Below, one piece after another: positions 60,527 to 64,000 of a stretch of DNA of 64,000 nucleotides (position 1 is its first letter; every line of letters starts with the position of its first letter). The stretch lies in NCBI RefSeq assembly GCF_003937945.1, contig NZ_RSEC01000036.1:1-64000 (forward strand). Direction: 5' to 3'. This stretch comes from Amycolatopsis eburnea. GTDB taxonomy: Bacteria > Actinomycetota > Actinomycetes > Mycobacteriales > Pseudonocardiaceae. The notes under the pieces are model-generated. The model was given only the letters and a program-made list of their open reading frames with translations, was not told where the DNA came from and ran no database searches. A program made the translations under genes and the position numbers.

Positions 60527-61158
60527 GCAGCCGGGAGCGGGTGCGCGCGGCGGCGGTGAAGCTGTTCGCCGCCAAGGGGTTCCACGGCACCGGCATCCGG
60601 GATCTGGCGCAGGAGGCGGAACTCTCGTCGGCGAGCCTGTACCACTACATGGGCACCAAGGAGGATCTCCTCGCGGAGATCATGCACACGGCGCTGAACC
60701 GCCTGCTGGACGCGGCCCGCGAAGCGACGGCGGGCGGCGGCGACCCGGTGCACCGGCTGCGCACGCTGGTCGCGCTGCACGTGCTCGCGCACGCGATCGG
60801 CCCGGCGGAAACCCGCGTGGTGGACAACGAAGTCGACGTGCTGTCCCCGGCCGCGCGCGAGCCGGTGGTGGCGCTGCGGGACGCCTACGAACGCCTGTGG
60901 GCGGCGGCGATCGACGAGGGCGTCGCGGCCGGGGTGTTCCACACCGAACACCCGGCCGTGACGCGGCTCGCACTGCTGGAGATGTGCAGCGGCGTGGCCC
61001 GCTGGTACTCCCCGCGCGGCCCGCTGGCGCTGGACCAGCTCGCGGAGCACTACGCGGAGCTGGTGTCGAGGGCGCTGGGCTGCACGTCCCCGCCGGGTCC
61101 CACCGACTTCCGACGGTGCCGGGAAATCGTCGCGAAAGAGTGGGGCGTGTCCGTTTAG
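60517..61158 (+). CDS. TetR-family transcriptional regulator
   Basis: A 213-residue regulator: the N-terminal HTH is AVKLFAAKGFHGTGIRDLAQ with ELSSASLYHYMGTKEDLLAE, followed by a KstR2-type C-terminal domain (RVVDNEVDVLSPAAREPVVA). The ATG at 60517 overlaps the ligase end; a GTG at 60523 in a GTGA overlap is an equally good start. Being last in the operon it probably represses it, with an acyl-CoA as effector. The tcga palindrome upstream and the ctaagc palindrome at 62811 are both candidate sites. Confidence 0.93.
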   Translation: MAVSSRERVRAAAVKLFAAKGFHGTGIRDLAQEAELSSASLYHYMGTKEDLLAEIMHTALNRLLDAAREATAGGGDPVHRLRTLVALHVLAHAIGPAETRVVDNEVDVLSPAAREPVVALRDAYERLWAAAIDEGVAAGVFHTEHPAVTRLALLEMCSGVARWYSPRGPLALDQLAEHYAELVSRALGCTSPPGPTDFRRCREIVAKEWGVSV

Positions 61159-61216
61159 CGGCGCTTTTACCTGTGTACGCCTTGCCCAGACGGCGTGCGT
61201 GGGGGACGCTCGAAGG

Positions 61217-61537
61217 GTGACTGAGGAAACGATCCAACTGGAACTGGACGACTCGGGTCTCGCGCCGGGCATCCCGGCGCCGGCACACCCCCGCGATCAG
61301 GTGCAGGATGTCCCCTATCGCCCGGTCGAGTTCCGCGATGACGATCTCCCCACCGCCCTGGAACGGTGCTCCGCGTGGCTACGGCAGGCTCAGGAGTGGC
61401 TGGGCGAGCCGCTCGACGTCCTGGCCATCCACCTCGACTACGACGACCGCCAGGGCTCGCCGTACTACGACGTGAAGCTCCTGTGCAACGAAGAGGACCT
61501 GGCCGGCGTCCCGATCGCCATCCGCAACAAGAAGTAA
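61217..61537 (+). CDS. Hypothetical protein (106 aa), acidic
   Basis: A short acidic protein that I do not recognise. Visible features are a Pro-rich N-terminal stretch (GLAPGIPAPAHPRDQVQDVP), a helical middle (ALERCSAWLRQAQEWLG) and a beta-rich end with HLDYDDRQGSPYYDVKLLC. There is no signal or transmembrane segment. The GTG at 61217 is used; a GTG six codons earlier is possible. It lies 58 bp after the TetR gene and ends at a perfect hairpin. Codon usage is normal for this DNA, so it is probably a real cytoplasmic protein. Confidence 0.6.
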   Translation: MTEETIQLELDDSGLAPGIPAPAHPRDQVQDVPYRPVEFRDDDLPTALERCSAWLRQAQEWLGEPLDVLAIHLDYDDRQGSPYYDVKLLCNEEDLAGVPIAIRNKK

Positions 61538-61549
61538 CCAGACCAGAGT

Positions 61550-61602
61550 GCCGTTAAGGCCACCTTACGGGCGTCTGACGCCCGTAAGGTGGCCTTAACG
61601 GC
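61550..61602. repeat. Perfect 26-bp inverted repeat between convergent genes
   Basis: gccgttaaggccaccttacg... (61550-61575) and its exact complement (61577-61602) are separated by a single T. It lies 13 bp after the hypothetical protein and 14 bp beyond the acyl-CoA dehydrogenase stop. It is the longest perfect stem in the window and a likely bidirectional terminator. Confidence 0.9.
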
Positions 61603-61615
61603 GTTTCGGGCACGG

Positions 61616-62785
61616 TCAGCCGAGCACGCCGCCGACCTTCACGTGCCCCTTGAGGAGGTTGCGCGCGATGGTGCGGCGCTGGATCTCGTCGGTGCCTTCG
61701 TAGATGCGCAGCAGCCGCAGCTCGCGGTACCACCGCTCGATCGGCAGCTCGCGGGTGTAGCCCATGCCGCCGTGGATCTGCAGGACGCGGTCGACGATCT
61801 CATTGGCCTTCTGGCCGCCGTACAGCTTCGCCATGGACTGCGCGTGCCGCGAGTCGATGCCCTGGTCGACCTGCCAGGCGGCGTTGAGCACGAGCCAGCG
61901 CAGCGCCTCGAGCTCCACGCCGGAGTCGGCGATCATCCACTGGATGGCCTGGCGTTCGGCGATCTTCTGCCCGAACGTCTCCCGCGTGTTGGCGTGCTCG
62001 ATGGCCATGGAGATCAGCCGCTCGCACGAACCGATCGCGCGGGCCGGCAGGAGGTAGCGGCCCTGCCCGATCCACTGCATCGCGAGCTCGAAGCCGCGGC
62101 CCTCTTCGCCGAGGATCTGCGTCTCGGGCACGCGGACGTCCTGGAAGATCAGCGACGCCGGGCCCCACTCGCCCATGGTGTCGATGTACTCGGACTTCCA
62201 GCCGGCCTCGCGGTCGACGAGGAAGCAGGTGACGCCGCCGTTCGCGCCCTTCTCCGGGTCGGTGATCGCGAAGACCATGGTGAAGTCGGCTTCGTTGCCG
62301 CCGGTGATGAAGGTCTTCTCGCCGTTGATGATCCAGTCGGTGCCGTCCTTGCGGGCGGTGGTCCGGATGGCCTTGGCGTCCGACCCGGCGCCCGGCTCGG
62401 TGATCGCGAAGCACGACTTGCGCTCGCCCGAGATGGTCGGCAGCAGGTAGGTCTGCTTCTGCTCCTCGTTGGCGTGGAACAGGATGTTGTCCGCGGCGCC
62501 GCCGAAGCGGAACGGCACGAAGGTGCGGCCGAGCTCGGCTTCCAGCAGCGCGGCCATCACGGCGGACAGGCCCATGCCGCCGTACTCCTCCGGCGTGAAG
62601 ACACCCCAGAAACCGGACTCCTTCGCCTTGAGCTGGAGGGCCTTCAGCTCCTCGCCGGTCAGCCCCGGCTGGTGCGCGCGCTCGCGGCGGAGGACTTCCT
62701 GCTCGAGCGGGATCAGCTCCCGCTGGACGAACGTGCGGACCCAGTCGCGCACTTCCCGTTCTTCGGTGCTGAGTGAAAAGTCCAT
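61616..62785 (-). CDS. Acyl-CoA dehydrogenase
   Basis: A 389-residue enzyme beginning MDFSLSTEEREVRDWVRTFV. The FAD/substrate signature is CFAITEPGAGSDAKAIRTTA and the catalytic Glu is in LRIYEGTDEIQRRTIARNL. It keeps the family's standard length and all segments. A palindromic TetR-type site (62811-62826) lies just upstream of its start, so it may be regulated together with the preceding ligase/hydratase operon, its probable pathway partner. Confidence 0.95.
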   Translation of the reverse strand: MDFSLSTEEREVRDWVRTFVQRELIPLEQEVLRRERAHQPGLTGEELKALQLKAKESGFWGVFTPEEYGGMGLSAVMAALLEAELGRTFVPFRFGGAADNILFHANEEQKQTYLLPTISGERKSCFAITEPGAGSDAKAIRTTARKDGTDWIINGEKTFITGGNEADFTMVFAITDPEKGANGGVTCFLVDREAGWKSEYIDTMGEWGPASLIFQDVRVPETQILGEEGRGFELAMQWIGQGRYLLPARAIGSCERLISMAIEHANTRETFGQKIAERQAIQWMIADSGVELEALRWLVLNAAWQVDQGIDSRHAQSMAKLYGGQKANEIVDRVLQIHGGMGYTRELPIERWYRELRLLRIYEGTDEIQRRTIARNLLKGHVKVGGVLG

Positions 62786-62810
62786 GGGTGAGCTGCTCCT
62801 CCGACACTGG

Positions 62811-62826
62811 CTAAGCGCTTGCTTAG
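62811..62826. promoter_or_regulatory. TetR-type operator upstream of the acyl-CoA dehydrogenase
   Basis: ctaagc-gctt-gcttag is an inverted repeat centred 33 bp before the dehydrogenase start. Its AAGCGCTTG core is close to the binding sites of KstR2/FadR-like TetR regulators of acyl-CoA metabolism. Confidence 0.6.
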
Positions 62827-62915
62827 TCCAGGGTACCCCGTGAGAGGTGGATTACCCCAGACCTCGGCCCGAATTCGTGACAAGCGCCCGGGCGCCCGGA
62901 AGGATCGGAGGGGTG

Positions 62916-63602
62916 ATGGAGATCGTGGTCCGCTGGTCGCCGCCGTTGCCCGCCGAAGAGCGCTTCCTGCGCCTGTTGGACGAAGCCGAGCAAGACCGCT
63001 TCGCGGCGTACCGCCAGGAGGCCGACAAGCGCCGCTTCCTGACCGGCCGCGTACTGGCGAAGACGGTCGCGGCGGAGCGGCTGGGCCTGGCCGCGGACGC
63101 GGTGAAGTTCGACGCGACCTGCGAAGACTGCGGCAAGCCCCACGGCAGGCCCCGGGTCCCGGGCGCGGACCTGACCCTGTCGATCTCCCACTCGGGCGAC
63201 CTGATCGGCCTCGCGGCCACCCCGGCGGTCCCGGTCGGCCTCGACGTCGAGACGGCCAACCGCCGCGCGGACGACGGCCTGATCGACTACGCGCTGAGCC
63301 CGGCCGAGGCGGCCCACCTGGCCGGCCTGGACCCGGACGCGAAGGCGGCGGCGTTCTTCGTCTACTGGACCCGCAAGGAAGCGGTGATGAAGGCCACGGG
63401 CAAGGGCCTGCGCATCCCGCTGCAGAGCATCACGTTCTCCCGCTACGACGAACCGGCCCGGCTGGTGTCGTCCGGGGACGCGGCTTTGGACCCGGCGCGC
63501 ACGCGGCTGGTGGACCTGAAGGCGGCGGACGGCTACCGCGCGGCGATCGCGGTGCTGACCACCGAGGAGCTGTCGGTGACCGAGGAGCACTGGCTCCCGT
63601 AG
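62916..63602 (+). CDS. 4'-phosphopantetheinyl transferase (Sfp type)
   Basis: A 228-residue PPTase with GGAGG just before the ATG. Conserved segments are FLTGRVLAKTVAAERLGLAA (CoA-side Arg), SISHSGDLIGLAATPAVPVG leading into the Mg-binding GLDVETANRR, and the third motif FFVYWTRKEAVMKATGKGLR. It activates carrier proteins of fatty acid, polyketide or nonribosomal peptide synthases. A CEDCGKPHGRP motif resembles a structural loop seen in many actinobacterial Sfp types. No synthase is in view; the adjacent isochorismate synthase hints at a siderophore or aryl-acid pathway beyond the window. Confidence 0.94.
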   Translation: MEIVVRWSPPLPAEERFLRLLDEAEQDRFAAYRQEADKRRFLTGRVLAKTVAAERLGLAADAVKFDATCEDCGKPHGRPRVPGADLTLSISHSGDLIGLAATPAVPVGLDVETANRRADDGLIDYALSPAEAAHLAGLDPDAKAAAFFVYWTRKEAVMKATGKGLRIPLQSITFSRYDEPARLVSSGDAALDPARTRLVDLKAADGYRAAIAVLTTEELSVTEEHWLP

Positions 63603-63611
63603 CGCTCGACC

Positions 63612-63700
63612 GAGCGCCCCAATGTGGCCTTCGGTGCGTCAGACGCACCCAAGGCGGCCTTCGGTGCGCAAGACGCAACCAAGGCCACATTGGGGCGCTC
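63612..63700. repeat. Composite hairpin between convergent genes
   Basis: gagcgccccaatgtggcctt (63612-63631) is exactly complementary to 63681-63700. Inside lie a second small hairpin (ggtgcgtc/gacgcacc) and two near-repeats of aaggcggccttcggtgcg. It lies between the PPTase and isochorismate synthase 3' ends. The gcgcccca and ggccacatt words are shared with the long-range repeat at 20646-20897. Confidence 0.85.
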
Positions 63701-63710
63701 GGGGCCGGGG

Positions 63711-64000
63711 TCAGACCGAGGTGAGGTCCTCCAGGCCCATCGCCGTCAGCAGGGTCCTGAACTTCGCCGTCGTCTCGTCCAGTTCCGCCCTCGGGTCCGA
63801 CGCCGCCACGATGCCGCCGCCCGCGTACAGCCTCATCGACGTCGAGGCGATCTCCGCGCAGCGGATCGCCACCGCCCACTCGCCGTCGCCTGCCGCGTCG
63901 ACCCAGCCGACCGCGCCCGCGTAGTAGTCGCGGTCGAAGGGCTCCAGCTCCTGGACCAGGTCGCGGGACTCCGCCGTCGGGGTGCCGCAGATCGCCGGGG
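63711..64000 (-). CDS. Isochorismate synthase, C-terminal part (cut by the window end)
   Basis: The minus strand is open from the window edge to the TGA at 63711-63713, giving the last 96 residues. PAICGTPTAES, the LEPFDRDYYAGAVGW strand, VAIRCAEI and YAGGGIVAASDPRAELDET are the chorismate-binding-enzyme C-terminal motifs, including the GxG Mg/ligand segment; the wording fits isochorismate synthases (EntC/DhbC/MenF) better than anthranilate or aminodeoxychorismate synthases. It would convert chorismate to isochorismate for menaquinone or 2,3-dihydroxybenzoate. The N-terminal part and start are outside the window. Confidence 0.85.
   Translation of the reverse strand, partial: PAICGTPTAESRDLVQELEPFDRDYYAGAVGWVDAAGDGEWAVAIRCAEIASTSMRLYAGGGIVAASDPRAELDETTAKFRTLLTAMGLEDLTSV

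Noticed and set aside
62916..64000. PPTase plus isochorismate synthase read as a catecholate siderophore cluster
   Set aside because: The genes are convergent and no nonribosomal peptide synthetase, dihydroxybenzoate or siderophore transport gene is visible; only the end of the isochorismate synthase is in the window.

Overview
The window is very GC-rich, densely coded DNA from an actinomycete. Frequent GTG/TTG starts, 4-bp ATGA/GTGA stop-start overlaps, F420-type oxidoreductases, a stand-alone LigD-type polymerase and many LysR/TetR/GntR/ROK regulators all fit this. The overall gene complement and the recurring long hairpins suggest Pseudonocardiaceae, most likely Amycolatopsis or a close relative; this assignment is inference. 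I see no tRNA, rRNA, CRISPR array or prophage.

Region by region: 0-2.5 kb holds the tail of an insertion sequence, a Schlafen/AlbA_2-type ATP-binding protein behind three 12-bp iterons, and a convergent SLATT membrane protein. 2.5-12.5 kb is the most unusual block: a GTP cyclohydrolase II paralogue with Met at the position of a key active-site Tyr, a creatininase-family amidohydrolase, a PTPS-fold protein with a degenerate active site, an MDR dehydrogenase, a methyltransferase, two paralogous glycosyltransferases (one without its catalytic residues), a flippase-like membrane protein and a CDP-alcohol phosphatidyltransferase. Together they look like an uncharacterised route from GTP to a pyrimidine- or pterin-derived glycolipid. 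A Ser/Thr kinase and an inositol-monophosphatase-family gene lie inside it.

12.7-22.8 kb carries mixed housekeeping and accessory genes: LigD-Pol, a GT-C membrane protein, an MpaB/DUF2236 oxygenase, a LysR/flavoprotein pair, an acyltransferase, an F420-type reductase with MarR, and a very short P450. 22.8-27.6 kb is an aromatic-acid catabolic set: PaaX regulator, RidA, a fused anthraniloyl/salicylyl-CoA hydroxylase-reductase and an acyl-CoA dehydrogenase. 28.4-38.4 kb is an ABC importer of the Opp/Dpp class ending in a GH1 beta-glucosidase, with two ROK regulators. 39.1-44.6 kb is a tight operon of four secreted glycoside hydrolases (GH16, GH75, GH30, GH18), each carrying a near-identical ricin-B/CBM13 domain; together they would attack beta-1,3-glucan, chitosan, beta-1,6-glucan and chitin, the layers of a fungal wall. 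DasR-like sites lie upstream of both sugar operons.

44.8-52.4 kb has AlkD, a GntR-controlled MFS/DUF1445/pxpABC operon for 5-oxoproline, small membrane proteins, an ArsR-type regulator and AlkB. 52.6-64 kb has an alcohol dehydrogenase, XRE and DtxR regulators, an LLM oxidoreductase, an amidohydrolase, an enoyl-CoA hydratase/acyl-CoA ligase/TetR operon, an acyl-CoA dehydrogenase, a phosphopantetheinyl transferase and the end of an isochorismate synthase.

Two repeat systems run through the window. The first is a palindrome built on gcactttcacgtgaaagtgc. It occurs in pairs inside three protein-coding genes and is read through in frame, like Rickettsia palindromic elements. The second is several families of long perfect hairpins, most of them at gene 3' ends.
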